Notes: a model not told the origin generated them from the sequence alone. 64,000 bases of DNA from Aphelocoma coerulescens (GCF_041296385.1 NW_027184085.1:53101109-53165108); one strand, 5' to 3'; shown: positions 44,194 through 58,077, counted from the stretch's first letter. Numbers and translations: made by a program.

Positions 44194-44649
44194 AAGAGCA
44201 GGAGCAGAACTTAACAAACACAAATGGGAGGTTTCCTGCCCCAAAGTCCCTATTTTTCCTTCTTCATTGGTCCAAGGCCTTCCCTTTAGGAGGTCCAGAC
44301 CCAGTGAATTTGTAGGAAATTCACCTGTAATCATTAGGGTGTCAACTGCTTTCTCTTCTGCCGGTAACCAGCGTCTTACCTTTGCTGTCATCTGGGCTTG
44401 GCTATTCTCAAAAACATCTGTGACACGTATACTCTTACGTGAGGGAGTGATTCCACGTGAGGAGGCATCTTCAATTTTAAGGGCAGACACCTGAGCACCA
44501 GTATCTACTAAAAAAGTTACCGGGGCTTTGTGGGGACCAGTAGGACAGGTTATTAACGGGTCTCCTCTGGAATTGTTAGAAAGGCGCCTGATGTGAATCC
44601 ACCCTTCGCCCCCTGGCTTACCTTCTGCAAAGATAAGGGTTTTCTGTCA
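44187..44649 (-). pseudogene. pro: ERV protease, copy 4
   Basis: DTGA motif intact. Confidence 0.82.
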
Positions 44650-46275
44650 CCTTCCCTTTCTTGTGGTTCCTCCAGGGGAGGGGCTGTAGCAGGGACAGCT
44701 TTTAATGGTTCCTCTTTTGCTGGCCACTCTTGGATGAATAGTTCTAATTTATTAGTGGGCTGGCCATCCATTAGGGTCCTTGGGACTCCCTTTTGTAAGC
44801 CCGCAATCCACAGGGCATTTCTTTTCTCCTTGCGTTCTTCCCCTGTATTTGTTTGTCTACCCAGCCCAGGGGAGAACCTTACCTTTTGGAGTTTTGCTGG
44901 GGACAGGGTTCTGCACTCTGTGCGCCGAATTGATCTAGAATCAGTTGTATTTGAAGGAATTGGGCCATATTTTCTCCCGTAATTAATTAATTCTTGTGCC
45001 ACCTTCCCCCCCAGGTCCAAACCTTCCCTTTTGCCCGGTTAAGACTGAGGGAAATAGCTGCTGCCTCCAAGGTGGCTACAGCTCTTTCTGCAATTGGGAG
45101 ACTTTCTATTTGTCCTTTTAGCTGCATGCCTATGGGTTTCACAGCTTCAGGGAGGCCTCTGATAAGAGGTATCATTCTCTCAGGATCCACAGGCACCATC
45201 ACTGGAGATTCACCTCGTGGTGTTAATTTCCTATCATGCATCATTTGTAAACGAGCCGCTTTCTGTACACTTTCTACAGTCTGATTGACATTCCTTACTA
45301 TAGCCAGGGGATCTCCTCTTTCTGCAGGACTGAGTCTGCCAGCCCAATCAGCAGCTCTCTGGGGAGGGACCAAGGAGCACGGTTATCTCCTGTGGTAAGG
45401 AAGACTCCTGCCCCTCCAGTACCCTTCTGCCTCTTTTTCTGAGAACAGAATTTGGTCAGCCCGTGTGAGAGAGAGTCTCCAAACACATTCAGTTTCAGAT
45501 TCTTTGGGACTTTGGCTCTATCCTTCCTTTAGTTTGGCCAATTCAGTAGCTGTAGATGGGATTTCTTTTGTGGTTATGTCAGGTGTGTCGTCGTCTGAAG
45601 CCTCATGGGTGTATTCTGTTTTAATGAAGGGACGGAGCGAGGCTGAGGGCTTTTCTGAGTGATTACGCAAGGATTCTAAGTCCGAGAGGGGGTACGCTTC
45701 TTTAGATAGTTCCAGCTCTGACTCCTTTTTTCCCTCATTTGCTGATCTTGCAAACAGCTCCTCTCGGAGCACACAGACAGTAGCCTTTTCATTCCTTATC
45801 TCTTCCTGGAGGAGGTGGGTGTTAGCTCCAGCTGAAATTGCAATGCTTTAACCAAATGCTGTAATGAAGCAGTAATTTCCATATCAGCTTTCTGCTGGTG
45901 CTCTCTGTGTTCTACTGCAGCTAGCACAGCAGCAGCTAAGACAGAACATACCACTGGTTGTGCTTTACCTTTTTTGAGTCTCGCTCCTGTGCGCAGGACA
46001 GAGACTCGATCAACGAGTGCTTGGATATTATACCAATAGTTTTGTGCCCAGTCCGTCCCTGGAGGAGATGGCCTGGCACCAAATTCATCCAACAAAGTAA
46101 ACAAAGCTTGTGTATGATGTCCCATGTTACTTACAAATGTTGGAGTGATCATTCCTAGAGGATGCCCAGCGTAAAGTAAATTTACAGAAGTCTCACCCCT
46201 GCACTCTGGGAAGGTTCCTCTTCTGCCAAACCAAAGAAAGTTACAAACACTGGAGTAGTCTCTCTTGAGGGACAC
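44553..46275 (-). pseudogene. gag: ERV gag (broken), copy 4
   Basis: Ala at the variable capsid codon. One silent C to T (46141) lies in the part belonging to unit 5. Confidence 0.6.
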
Positions 46276-46622
46276 CCCTTACAAAATGGTTTCTGAGGTC
46301 CTACTCCTTACACCTCGAGAGCACCTAGTGTTTACCAAAGTTACAAGTCTCAAAATTACTTTCCAAACTCCCGGGTCTTTTACCTACAGGAGTGCCAATT
46401 TCCCAGACCCTGGGCCTCGGGAGCACCGTTTTAGCTCAGGTGCATGTGCAAACACACAAGCAAGCAAACAAACAAACAAACAAAAGAGTAAGACAGAGTA
46501 AGAAAGGTAGAGAGGTGTTAGGAAATGTAGAAAGGTACGTTGTTTTATTTTCCTAAAATGACCCAATCATAAGAATTAGCAATTCATGCATTTTTTGGAA
46601 ACAACACTCTCATTTTACGGGG

Positions 46623-46640
46623 ATCCTGCTGACTATGCCA
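46623..46640 (-). other. Primer-binding site (ERV copy 4)
   Basis: T form, as at 886-903. Confidence 0.6.
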
Positions 46641-47130
46641 ATAAAGTGTTACGATCCGGTTCAGACCCAGAAAAGCAAAGCAGGCGAAGTCTCTGAGCAT
46701 AAACCAGAAAGAACTTAGAAGGTTCAAAATATTGCCAGATATGAGATTAAAACCAAACGAGATTAAATGTCGATGCCAAAAAATTGATGTATTTTATTTG
46801 ACAGTAAAAGTAGGGCCCAGTTTGGGGCCAATCACCCTTGCAGTGCCTAAAGGGGCTCCAGCAGAGCTGGAGGGGGGCTGGGAGCACCCGGAAGCGGGAG
46901 CAGCCAGAGCTGGGAGCACCTGCATCTTGGCCAAGGCAGCTGCCGCCAGGTTTGGTGGTGCCTGAGCAGGGCGGGGACGATGCCAGGGACATCCCGCAGT
47001 GACGTCTTCTCTTTTCCACTGGGCGTGCGCTCGGTCCCAAAGCGGACGCCCATTCTGATCTCAGTCTCACTCCATGTTTAGACACGCTCACAGTCCTGGA
47101 TTTCATCCCATGCCAGTGGCAGACCCGTGC

Positions 47131-48167
47131 AGCCCCAGAGCCAATACCAAGGCCAGGCTGAAGGCAAACGCCACATTTAGCCTTCACGCCAATGGTAGCT
47201 GTAATGTAAAACCCAGCCCTAACGCCGAGGCCTCTCCTAATTCCAGCCCCTTGCTAAATGCTCAGCCCTAAACCAAATGCAACGGTGTAATAAATGAATT
47301 GGTTTCAGGGTGTTGATTTTTACTGTTTGGATGAGATAGAAAAGAGGGGAGTTGATAGTTGGATACATGGGCATGTTAACGGAGGATATTGCGAGACTGT
47401 CTGGGTGTAATATTGGAGTGTGAGCACTAGGTGGAGACGCAGTTGGGGATGTGATGACGTGATGGACTAGAAAATGACCTCATGCAGGTGATGTCAACAT
47501 CTTGGACCGCTTAGCCAATCATTCGACACCCTCGGGAAATGATTGGACAAAAATGCATCTTGATAAAGACCAATAGAACCCCTGGAAGCAAGCCAATCAG
47601 AAGAAGAATCCAAAATCCACCAATTGTGAACGGACCGAGGGCATAAGAACGGACCTGGGACTTTATCCGGGGAGCTCCTGCGGAACTTGGGGTCCAAGGT
47701 TGCACCCAGTGGGTCACACTGTCCTTTTTGTGTGCTGCTTTACTCTGGCTTGTCGTGCGGAGCCTGGGCTTATCCTGGGTTCTCGCTCTCAGTTGTTAAT
47801 GAATAAACAAACGAGTTGGCTTTTCTCTTTTAAAAAAAGTCTCAGCCTCGTTTATAACAACGGTGAGCTCGAAGGCCAAAGCCAGCCCCAACTGCAACTC
47901 TTAAGATCAAGCCCAACACCAATCCCAACTGAAGCCCTAAGTCCAGCTTCGAGCCCAGCCCCAGCCCACACTCCAATGCCGCCTTTAGCTCTAACTCCCA
48001 AACTCAGCCCCAACTGCTGCCCTAAGGCCAACCATTCATGGAGTTAAGGCCAGTGCCCCAGGTGCACTCCCTAGCCCAAGGCAGGCTCCAAGCTCAAGGC
48101 CACCGTTAGCCCTAAGGGCAGGGCCAGCCCTAAGGCCGGCCTGAGCCGCAATGGCAGCCAAAGGCAG
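47131..48167 (+). repeat. Period-6 tract split by solo LTR, unit 5
   Basis: As in unit 1. Confidence 0.6.
47286..47859 (+). mobile_element. Solo LTR, unit 5
   Basis: A-type alleles; AATAAA intact. Confidence 0.85.
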
Positions 48168-48897
48168 CCCAAGTGGGGCTTCAACGCCGACCCCTCCCCC
48201 AGCCCGCCCTGATGCCGGCCCTGCCTCCCTGCGCTGCGAGCCAGGCGCTGTCCCCGCGTGTCACAGAGGCCGCGGCCTGTGGAGCAATCAGCGGGCTCGG
48301 TGCGGTGCTGGCACTGGCCGTCCCCGAGCCCCCTGCCTCTGGGGCAGTGTCGTCGCCCGGAGACGTCGTGGCCCCGCCGCCTGGGCCGCAGAGTTGTCAC
48401 AAAGGGCAGCGGCGACATTAGGACTTCCTGGCCAGCCGCTATTTCCAGGCATGATGCTTAAGCATGGATCGGCCGCTTCTGATAGCGTGTCTGTCTTGGG
48501 CGAGCGTTTTTGTGATGGCTGTGCAGGCGCGTTGGATACAGCTGCAGGACGCTCTGTTTCCACAGAAAATTTGCGGCCAGCACTGCCAGGCATGGTCACA
48601 GGATGCCTGCTAGTAGTGGCTCAGCAGCTCTGAGACCGCTCTTTGCAGCGTCCAGCGGGGAGTTAAGGGCAGCGTTGAATCGAATGATAGCAATGCAAAA
48701 GGATGCAAAGCACAGCGTGTGAACAGGAGCTTTGGAGCCCTCGGCACACAGGATATTTCAGAGGAGAAATCCCCTGGTGCACCTGGCCCCAATAAAGAGC
48801 GGCCGCTGCTGAATGCCACACTCCAGTGGCGTTTTAAATGTAATTTTTCTATTTTATAGGGTTTCATTTTTGCTAAGCTTTGGTAATGCCCGGGGTG

Positions 48898-49074
48898 TGA
48901 TGTCATTGACCCGCTGCCTCTCGACCAATCAGATCGCTCCGCTACGTTCTGGCCCCGCCGCTCATTGTTTCCTCACAATGAGGAACCTTGGCGCTCGATT
49001 CCCATTGGCTGCCGCCCGGGGGGGCGGGGCTTAGGCTGCCTATATAAGGCGGCGGCGGTGGCGGGGCTTCAGTT
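48898..49074 (+). promoter_or_regulatory. Promoter, unit 5
   Basis: All elements intact; TATATAAG at 49041-49048. Confidence 0.8.
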
Positions 49075-49313
49075 GCAGTCCCGGCGTGGAGGCGGCAGCA
49101 GCGGAGCGGAGCGGGCGGAGAGGAGCGGAAGCCCCGAGGCCGGAGCTCTGGGAGCGGCCCGGCCCTCAGCGCCGCGGCCCTGGAGCCCCGGGCCGGGGCG
49201 GGTGTGAGGGGGTGGCTGGGAGGGAGATGGGATGGTTCGCTGCGCCGCTTCTCGCCGCCAATGCGCCTTTTCTCTCTGCCACTTTTCTCAGGTACCTGCG
49301 CCGGCCCCTCCAG

Positions 49314-50054
49314 ATGGCAGTGGGAGCGCCAGCAACCCCGGCTCGGCAAAGGCAGGGACGGGCAACTACCGCGGCAACGAGGGACCGCACCCCAGCTCGG
49401 CAAAGGCAGGGACGGGCAACTACCGGGGCAACGAGGGACCGCACCCCAGCTCGGCAAAGGCAGGGACGGGCAACTGCCGGGGCAACGAGGGACAGCAAGC
49501 CCGGCTCGGCAAAGGCAGGGCCCCAGCAGCGCCGGGGCAACGAGGGACAAAATCGGAAGAGTTCGGACACCACCCGAAGCCCACCAAAGGTAAAATCAGG
49601 TAATACCATGTAATACCAGGTAAAACACGGTAATACCAGGTAAAACACGGTAATACCAGCTAATACCATCTAATATTATCTAATACAGGTAAAACACGGT
49701 AAAATCAGGTAATACCAGGTAAAATCAGGTAATGCCAGGTAAAACACGGTAAAACAAAATAAAATTGGCAAAAAACACATCAAATGCCTTGAGTGATCTT
49801 TGCTCTCCCAGCGAGTGGCTTGCGATGCAAACAAATCCCAAAGCCCCCGCCTTCCCCGTGGGAGAGGAGGCCGGAGCCCCCCCGGCCTCAGCTGGGGTGA
49901 GGAGCACGCATGGCCCGGGGCTGTCTCCGTCCCTCTGCATCCTGGGGGGTCCTGTGGTGTCTTCAGGCCTCTCCTGTCGGGGAACGATCGGGACTGGGGG
50001 GATCTCTGTCCAAGTCATGGCGGGAGATACTCGGGGCGGTCACCCCAGGGCTGA
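49314..50054 (+). CDS. Candidate spliced basic repeat protein, unit 5
   Basis: Exon 2 49314-49589 and exon 3 49812-50054; product as in unit 1. Confidence 0.3.
49341..49549 (+). repeat. 54-bp minisatellite, unit 5
   Basis: Four copies, as unit 1. Confidence 0.9.
49590..49757 (+). repeat. Donor-like decamer array, unit 5
   Basis: Same decamer order as unit 1. Confidence 0.9.
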
Positions 50055-50278
50055 GAGGGACGGAGCCCCCCTGGCCCCAGCCCCCACACGCATTTCCCAG
50101 GGCGAGAGGGACCGGGATGTGCAGTTGGCGGAAAGGCTGCTCGGCCGCGGTGCTCTCTTGCGCGCCCGGTGCTGCGGCCACGCCTCCCGCTGCCTCTCCC
50201 GGCGCCCTCTCCTCGCTGCCGGCCTCAGTGGGCGGCGCCCGCCGTGTTCCCACCGTCATCCTTGCATTATTCTCCTTT

Positions 50279-50535
50279 TTAAAGGAGCCTCCAAGGCTTT
50301 AGCACATTCATAGCTGTCTCATCTCCTGTGGGAGCCACTTCGATTCGAATTTTAGCAGCCTGCTTCAGCCTTTCCAAGCCCAGGGCAGTCCCCTCGGAGC
50401 CGTCTAGTCTGTGGCTCTTACACCATGTGCTTAAGGCTGTTAAAGCCTGTTGGTCGTATTTTATGCCTTTTTTTGTTAAAAAGCAAGTCCATACCTGTAG
50501 TACGGGGTCTTCTGGTGCTGAAACTCTGCGCCCAT
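50279..50535 (-). pseudogene. gag: gag matrix-like fragment, unit 5
   Basis: Same fragment; long A-tract alongside, leader-like stretch 50536-50969. Confidence 0.5.
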
Positions 50536-50969
50536 GCTGGCAATGTCTCCCAATTACAAAAAAGGAAAAAGAAAAAAAAAAAAAGAGAAGGGAAGGTCCG
50601 TCTGAGCAGCAGCTCACTGTGCTACCTTTAGTGCCGCCGAGATGGGGTGGGGGGAGCGAAGCAGTTGGAAGCGTCTTATCTGCCTCCTCTGATCTTGGGA
50701 GCAGTTTGGCTGCAAGGCGGCCGCCCGTCCTCCGAGTTGCAGGCGCGGTGCCCGGTCGCTGCAGCCGAGCCTTGGCCCACTCCCGGTGCTCTCAGCACGG
50801 CACGCAGCAGCAGGGGAGGGGTTCCACAACTCACTCGTGGTTCCGCTCCAGGGCTGCAGGTTCGGGGGGTTCTCCTCAGGCGGGCGGCGTCAGCTCCAGG
50901 AGGCCTCAGAGTGTCTCGCAGCAGGCAGCGGTGGTGGTGGTGGGGGGGGGGGGGGGGGAGAGGCAAGGG

Positions 50970-53099
50970 TCAGCCTTCTTCGGTGGTGGTGATTTGAATA
51001 CAGCGTACAGAGGGGGAGAAGGAAAGGAGTAAGTGTTGTATCATGCATTTAACGCAGCCAATACCAACGATTAGCAATGCAATTCCAGTAGCAATTGTTA
51101 TTGCAAGTTGTGCTAACCATTTTCCCCACCCTGTGAGCCCAAAATACTTTAGGATGGTAGTGACCCATGAACTATCAAATACTTCTCGCAGTTGCATTGC
51201 ATGAAACAAATTTCTAGTATGATTACTTATTTCTCTCATCTTAGCTCATGCCTCCTCAGCGGAGCTAGAGGCATTATGAATTGTAATACAACCCTCAGTT
51301 TCTGTTCTATTGAACATCCCACAAACTCCTTGTTCTTTTAACAATACCATATCTAAAGCTAATCTATTTTGCAGAGTCATTTTAGTATTTTGCTGGACTT
51401 GGGTGTATAATTCTCCAAATGCATCTTGTGTCCAATTGCTTCATATACTTAATTGCCAGGTAATATCTTCTAATACGAACTGGTGTCTTTTAAAGGTAAC
51501 ATAGGGAGTAAAGAAATTTTCCAGAAATAGAGATACTTTTTGTCCAGTGGTATAGTAATCTGGAATGTCAACTCCTTGAATTGCCCATTCTGCTCTTTGT
51601 GTTGCCTTTGAAGAGGGAACACTACGACAGTGACGTTCTTTAGACACTTTGGTGAAAGTAAAAATACGTCTGGGGCAAAGGGAGGGAATTCCAATTCCAC
51701 ACCTAAGTCCAGCATGTTGTTCTAATGACAAATGTGAATAAAATATCTCATCAGAGCATCCCCAAGCCATTCCAAGAGGGGCTATATATTTTGCAGTTTT
51801 CCACTTAGTTGCATCTGCATAATCAAGGACGGTGATTTTTGGCTTAGTATTGATTGGAGTCCCACGGACTGGGTAGTGGCTAAAAGGAACTCCACATGGG
51901 TTGAGAAGGTATTTGTAGGAGGAGTTACAGGACTCATCTTGATTTCTCCAGCCTTTTGAGAGGTATCCCCAGCAAGTACACACATCAGTTCCTAATGTTC
52001 AAATTCTAAGTGAAAACCATGTTTCTGGAGGATCTCCTGGTCCTTCTTTGCATGTTATCACCTTTGAGCAATTGAATAGAGGACTATCTTCTTTTGTAGT
52101 CTTTTTTTTTAGTCTCTAAATTTACCTTTAAGAACTGTTTGTACAGAGCATGCCCACATTAAATGTTGTCAGTCGATTGGGGTTCTATTCGTTATGTTCG
52201 GAAGTTGACCACAGCAGGAAGGGTTAAAAACTGTGCTATATTTGCCTTCATCTACATCTGGTGTGTAGAGTGGGTCAAACCGTGGATCCCATGGGTAAAC
52301 AAGGCAGGGCTGTTTAGCATTATATTCCTCAAAGGTTATTGTCTCAGGGCTGAATTTACTTTTATCTAATTTGATGGCTGGGTGAGGGGATTCAATTTGA
52401 GATAAGATGGTTCTATTTACCTTTGGACGCCTAGTTCTACAATATTTCTGGTGCAACTGTCCTTCATGAGGTGCATCAGAAGGTGGGTCATATGTTTGGT
52501 AAAGGTTATGTACTATAGGGGTACCTCTGCACTCAACTTGGGCTCCATTTTTCTTACTTGTCCACTGTTCAGGTAGAGGCAATGGAGCTGCCACACTAGT
52601 CATATTGAGGACAAAAGATAAATTCAAGGGTACTATGTAAGATGGCAATCCTGGTTCAGCAGAATCAGGTAATGTTACACATACACCTTGATCAGTAGGA
52701 TTCCATATTTTTGCAAACCCTTTTCCTAATTTCCAGGCAAGGTTCCTTTGATCTAGCTCTGCTAGCTAGCTCTGCTGAGCACATGCACAAGGTAAATAAG
52801 CATAAAAATAGAGCTAACATGTTACAATCACAATTACCAGTAAACCGAAGCATAGTTCGTAGCTGAGGTTTTTCATGCACAGTCCTGAATATTTTTTTCT
52901 CCTGTTGTTCAGTTACCTGTGAAAGACAAGAAAAAGTCTGTCCAGCCCCTTTCAGGGCTAATATTAAAATGTAGGAATAAGCCAGCGAGAGCTTATTTTG
53001 TGTTCTTTGCCATAAGCATCGTTTGCTTTCCAGGTATGCATGTTCAAAGGAGTAGTGAGTACCATGGGTACAGCTCCTGCGGTAGGCAGTTCCACCCAT
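50970..53099 (-). pseudogene. env: ERV env (broken), copy 5
   Basis: Leu at the variable TM codon, shared with copy 3; common breaks present. Confidence 0.85.
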
Positions 53100-55630
53100 A
53101 CAGGCTGTCCTGGGAAGCGTGCGGGTTTTTGATTACCTGTAGGTTTAGATGTTGCTGGTATCAAGGAGGGAGGCTGCAGATAAAAAGCTGTGAGTCTGGG
53201 ACATCCATTTACTCCCCATTGCTCATGTACTGTTTTCACAGCATCCCATAGTCGTTCAGTCCAATTAGAATGTTGAGGTTTCAGAAATCGCTTAAGCAGG
53301 CCATTTGTTCTCTCGACGATGCCATTTGCTTGTGGATAATGGGGTGTGTGAAATATCCACTGGATGCCTTCTTCTTTGGCCCATTTTTGGACGATGGTCG
53401 CTGTGAAATGTGCCCCGTTGTCGGATTGGATAGGTACAGGTTTTGGAAAGAAACTGAACCACATTTTAAGGGCTTCTAATGTGTTTGCACTAGTTGCCCG
53501 AGAGAAGGCTCCTGCTTGGACTAGTCCTGACCTGGCTTCTACCGACACGTGTTGTTTGCCCTCAGACTTTCCAAAAGGTCCAATATCATCTACTTGCCAT
53601 GTGTCCCACAGTCCCTTTCCTGTCTCTGATATGTGAGGGGGGTTGTTCTAAAGGGTGACGCTCTGATCGGGTCCGGCACTGCTCGCATGAAGATCTGCAG
53701 GTACGGCACATTTCCCGAGTCCCCGGCCATCCTCTGCTCGCTGCTTCCTTGTATAGGTCTTGTGCCCCGGTGTGCTGTCGCTTTAAGTGCAACCATTCTA
53801 ATAATGGATCCCAGTTTTCTCTTGGAGGTTTTCTACTTAGTGGGGCTAATCTGGCCCTCTCATCTACTTTGTGATTCCAGTGGCTAGTTGGGGTTTCCTT
53901 TTCTTGATGAGAGGCTACCCAGCCAACTAAAAAATTCCCCTTTTTTGCTACAGCAAGAATTTCTTGCCATTTTTCCTTTTGCCAAGCAGGGACCCTGTTT
54001 ACTTCCCAGTCCTTTTTGTCCCAGAAGGGGAGCCATTCAGTACACCCTTTGAACACAGCAAAAGAATCAGTGTAAACATATACAGAGTCTGAGGTTTCAG
54101 ATGCATGGTTAAATACACTCCAGACTGCTGCCAGTTCTCCCACTTGTGCACTACCTTCCCCTTCTGTTACAATTTGCTTGCCTGTATTTATTTGTAAGGC
54201 TACAGCACCACATTTCCAAACCTTACCTTCTCGCTTTGCTGATGCATCCGTAAACCACGCATTCTGCAATCGTTCTGAGTACGGGGGGAGCAACTTGGAT
54301 CATAGAAGGTGAAAAGTCAGTGGTGCTATTTAGGGTTACCTCATCTTGTAGAGGAAGATTTTTGCGAGCTCCTTCTGTTACTTGAAAAATGGTGCAATAA
54401 TGTTCCATTTGAGCATACCGTTTGCAAACAGAGGCACGTTGGGCCACCCCGTCAGGGGGTGGGATTCCTGCCAAAACTGACTTGATGACTTGAAAAGGTT
54501 CCCTTAAAATCAGGGGTTGTTTGTGGGTAGTTTTCTCTGCTTCCTGAAAAGCAGTGCTGACCACGAATAAACTTTTTTCCCAGGTAGAATATCGTTTTTC
54601 TGCATCTTTAAAACTGCGTGAGTAAAAGCCTATGGGTCTGGTAGGACCATCGGGTCCTTTCTGCCATAAATGTATAGACAGTCCAGAGCTTGCAAATCGC
54701 CATTCCATGTGTACTGGATCAGTGGGATGTATAGGAGCTAGGGATTGGTATGTGTTAGCTTCAAAAATTAGGAGTTGTAGGGCCTCATCGTGCAAGGGAG
54801 TCCAATCCCACTTTGCTTTTTTTCCTAGCAAATCATACAGGGGCCTTGCAATTATTGAAAAGTCAGGAATGTGTTTCCTCCAAAAAATTAGCAGGCCTAA
54901 AGCATGCTGCAGGTCTTTTTTAGTCTCTGGGGTTTCAATTTGGTCTAGGTGGCTGAGGGTGAATGGGGCTATACACACCATTCCTCCTTTCCACCAGATT
55001 CCCAAGAATTTTACTTCTAGGGAAGGGAGTTGTACTTTTTCAGGAGGAATACGTAAGCCCGGGGATTCTAGATGTTTAATGATGTTTGTTTGTGTTGTTT
55101 GTACAGGTGTAATCTCATCTCCTGCCACCAAAATGCCATCAATGTATTGGTATACTCTTACTCCTGGTGCAGGAGGAATGAGTGACAATTCTTGTGCTAG
55201 TGCATGATGTGCTAGAGTGGGTGAGTGTTTGAATCCTTGTGGGAGGCGAGTGAAAGTATATTGCTGGCCCTCCCCCGTGAAAGCAAAACGCTCCTGATCT
55301 TGTTCCTGCGAGGGGACCATAAAAAACATGTCCTTGACATCAATAGTGGCCATAATTTGATGAGCTTGTTCTTGTCTAGTAGCTCTCAGCTCAGCAATGT
55401 TTGGGACTGCAGCAGTGAGAGGCCCTGTATTTGAGTTAAGCCGCCGATAGTCTCCTGTTAGTCTCCAGTTGCCATTAGGCTTGCGGACTGGCCACACAGG
55501 AGCATTGTAAGGGGAACGTGTTGCAATCACTATTCCTTTTTCTTTCAAATGTGCAATAATTGGTGTGATTCCTTCTCTGGCTCCTAAAGGCAAGGGGTAA
55601 GGTTTGACATTGGTTACTAGGGAGGGGGGG
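52964..55630 (-). pseudogene. pol: ERV pol, copy 5
   Basis: YIDG and common frame shifts. A private silent change sits in the RT fingers region (+ strand CCTGTTAGTC near 55455). Confidence 0.88.
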
Positions 55631-56086
55631 AAGAGCAGGAGCAGAACTTAACAAACACAAATGGGAGGTTTCCTGCCCCAAAGTCCCTATTTTTCCTTCT
55701 TCATTGGTCCAAGGCCTTCCCTTTAGGAGGTCCAGACCCAGTGAATTTGTAGGAAATTCACCTGTAATCATTAGGGTGTCAACTGCTTTCTCTTCTGCCG
55801 GTAACCAGCGTCTTACCTTTGCTGTCATCTGGGCTTGGCTATTCTCAAAAACATCTGTGACACGTATACTCTTACGTGAGGGAGTGATTCCACGTGAGGA
55901 GGCATCTTCAATTTTAAGGGCAGACACCTGAGCACCAGTATCTACTAAAAAAGTTACCGGGGCTTTGTGGGGACCAGTAGGACAGGTTATTAACGGGTCT
56001 CCTCTGGAATTGTTAGAAAGGCGCCTGATGTGAATCCACCCTTCGCCCCCTGGCTTACCTTCTGCAAAGATAAGGGTTTTCTGTCA
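55624..56086 (-). pseudogene. pro: ERV protease, copy 5
   Basis: DTGA motif intact. Confidence 0.82.
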
Positions 56087-57712
56087 CCTTCCCTTTCTTG
56101 TGGTTCCTCCAGGGGAGGGGCTGTAGCAGGGACAGCTTTTAATGGTTCCTCTTTTGCTGGCCACTCTTGGATGAATAGTTCTAATTTATTAGTGGGCTGG
56201 CCATCCATTAGGGTCCTTGGGACTCCCTTTTGTAAGCCCGCAATCCACAGGGCATTTCTTTTCTCCTTGCGTTCTTCCCCTGTATTTGTTTGTCTACCCA
56301 GCCCAGGGGAGAACCTTACCTTTTGGAGTTTTGCTGGGGACAGGGTTCTGCACTCTGTGCGCCGAATTGATCTAGAATCAGTTGTATTTGAAGGAATTGG
56401 GCCATATTTTCTCCCGTAATTAATTAATTCTTGTGCCACCTTCCCCCCCAGGTCCAAACCTTCCCTTTTGCCCGGTTAAGACTGAGGGAAATAGCTGCTG
56501 CCTCCAAGGTGGCTACAGCTCTTTCTGCAATTGGGAGACTTTCTATTTGTCCTTTTAGCTGCATGCCTATGGGTTTCACAGCTTCAGGGAGGCCTCTGAT
56601 AAGAGGTATCATTCTCTCAGGATCCACAGGCACCATCACTGGAGATTCACCTCGTGGTGTTAATTTCCTATCATGCATCATTTGTAAACGAGCCGCTTTC
56701 TGTACACTTTCTACAGTCTGATTGACATTCCTTACTATAGCCAGGGGATCTCCTCTTTCTGAAGGACTGAGTCTGCCAGCCCAATCAGCAGCTCTCTGGG
56801 GAGGGACCAAGGAGCACGGTTATCTCCTGTGGTAAGGAAGACTCCTGCCCCTCCAGTACCCTTCTGCCTCTTTTTCTGAGAACAGAATTTGGTCAGCCCG
56901 TGTGAGAGAGAGTCTCCAAACACATTCAGTTTCAGATTCTTTGGGACTTTGGCTCTATCCTTCCTTTAGTTTGGCCAATTCAGTAGCTGTAGATGGGATT
57001 TCTTTTGTGGTTATGTCAGGTGTGTCGTCGTCTGAAGCCTCATGGGTGTATTCTGTTTTAATGAAGGGACGGAGCGAGGCTGAGGGCTTTTCTGAGTGAT
57101 TACGCAAGGATTCTAAGTCCGAGAGGGGGTACGCTTCTTTAGATAGTTCCAGCTCTGACTCCTTTTTTCCCTCATTTGCTGATCTTGCAAACAGCTCCTC
57201 TCGGAGCACACAGACAGTAGCCTTTTCATTCCTTATCTCTTCCTGGAGGAGGTGGGTGTTAGCTCCAGCTGAAATTGCAATGCTTTAACCAAATGCTGTA
57301 ATGAAGCAGTAATTTCCATATCAGCTTTCTGCTGGTGCTCTCTGTGTTCTACTGCAGCTAGCACAGCAGCAGCTAAGACAGAACATACCACTGGTTGTGC
57401 TTTACCTTTTTTGAGTCTCGCTCCTGTGCGCAGGACAGAGACTCGATCAACGAGTGCTTGGATATTATACCAATAGTTTTGTGCCCAGTCCGTCCCTGGA
57501 GGAGATGGCCTGGCACCAAATTCATCCAACAAAGTAAACAAAGCTTGTGTATGATGTCCCATGTTACTTACAAATGTCGGAGTGATCATTCCTAGAGGAT
57601 GCCCAGCGTAAAGTAAATTTACAGAAGTCTCACCCCTGCACTCTGGGAAGGTTCCTCTTCTGCCAAACCAAAGAAAGTTACAAACACTGGAGTAGTCTCT
57701 CTTGAGGGACAC
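55990..57712 (-). pseudogene. gag: ERV gag (broken), copy 5
   Basis: Ser at the variable capsid codon near 56761, shared with copy 3. Confidence 0.6.
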
Positions 57713-58059
57713 CCCTTACAAAATGGTTTCTGAGGTCCTACTCCTTACACCTCGAGAGCACCTAGTGTTTACCAAAGTTACAAGTCTCAAAATTACTTTC
57801 CAAACTCCCGGGTCTTTTACCTACAGGAGTGCCAATTTCCCAGACCCTGGGCCTCGGGAGCACCGTTTTAGCTCAGGTGCATGTGCAAACACACAAGCAA
57901 GCAAACAAACAAACAAACAAAAGAGTAAGACAGAGTAAGAAAGGTAGAGAGGTGTTAGGAAATGTAGAAAGGTACGTTGTTTTATTTTCCTAAAATGACC
58001 CAATCATAAGAATTAGCAATTCATGCATTTTTTGGAAACAACACTCTCATTTTACGGGG

Positions 58060-58077
58060 ATCCTGCCGACTATGCCA
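58060..58077 (-). other. Primer-binding site (ERV copy 5)
   Basis: C form, as at 12324-12341. Confidence 0.6.

Larger units (their letters stand above)
34307..45737. repeat. Macrosatellite unit 4 (11431 bp)
   Basis: Short A-tract and 16-G run as in unit 3, but B-type alleles in the PBS to 2715-equivalent block as in unit 2. Private change: G at 42066 region in integrase. Confidence 0.97.
39533..46640 (-). mobile_element. Endogenous retrovirus copy 4
   Basis: Complete internal region crossing the unit 4/5 boundary; common breaks only, PBS T form. Confidence 0.85.
45738..57174. repeat. Macrosatellite unit 5 (11437 bp)
   Basis: Long A-tract as in units 1 and 2, 17-G run with one extra GGT, A-type alleles in the PBS to 2715 block, and the env Leu and gag Ser shared with unit 3: a mosaic of the other types. 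Private changes: T at 46141 and T at about 55459. Confidence 0.97.
50970..58077 (-). mobile_element. Endogenous retrovirus copy 5
   Basis: Complete internal region crossing the unit 5/6 boundary; PBS C form. Confidence 0.85.
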
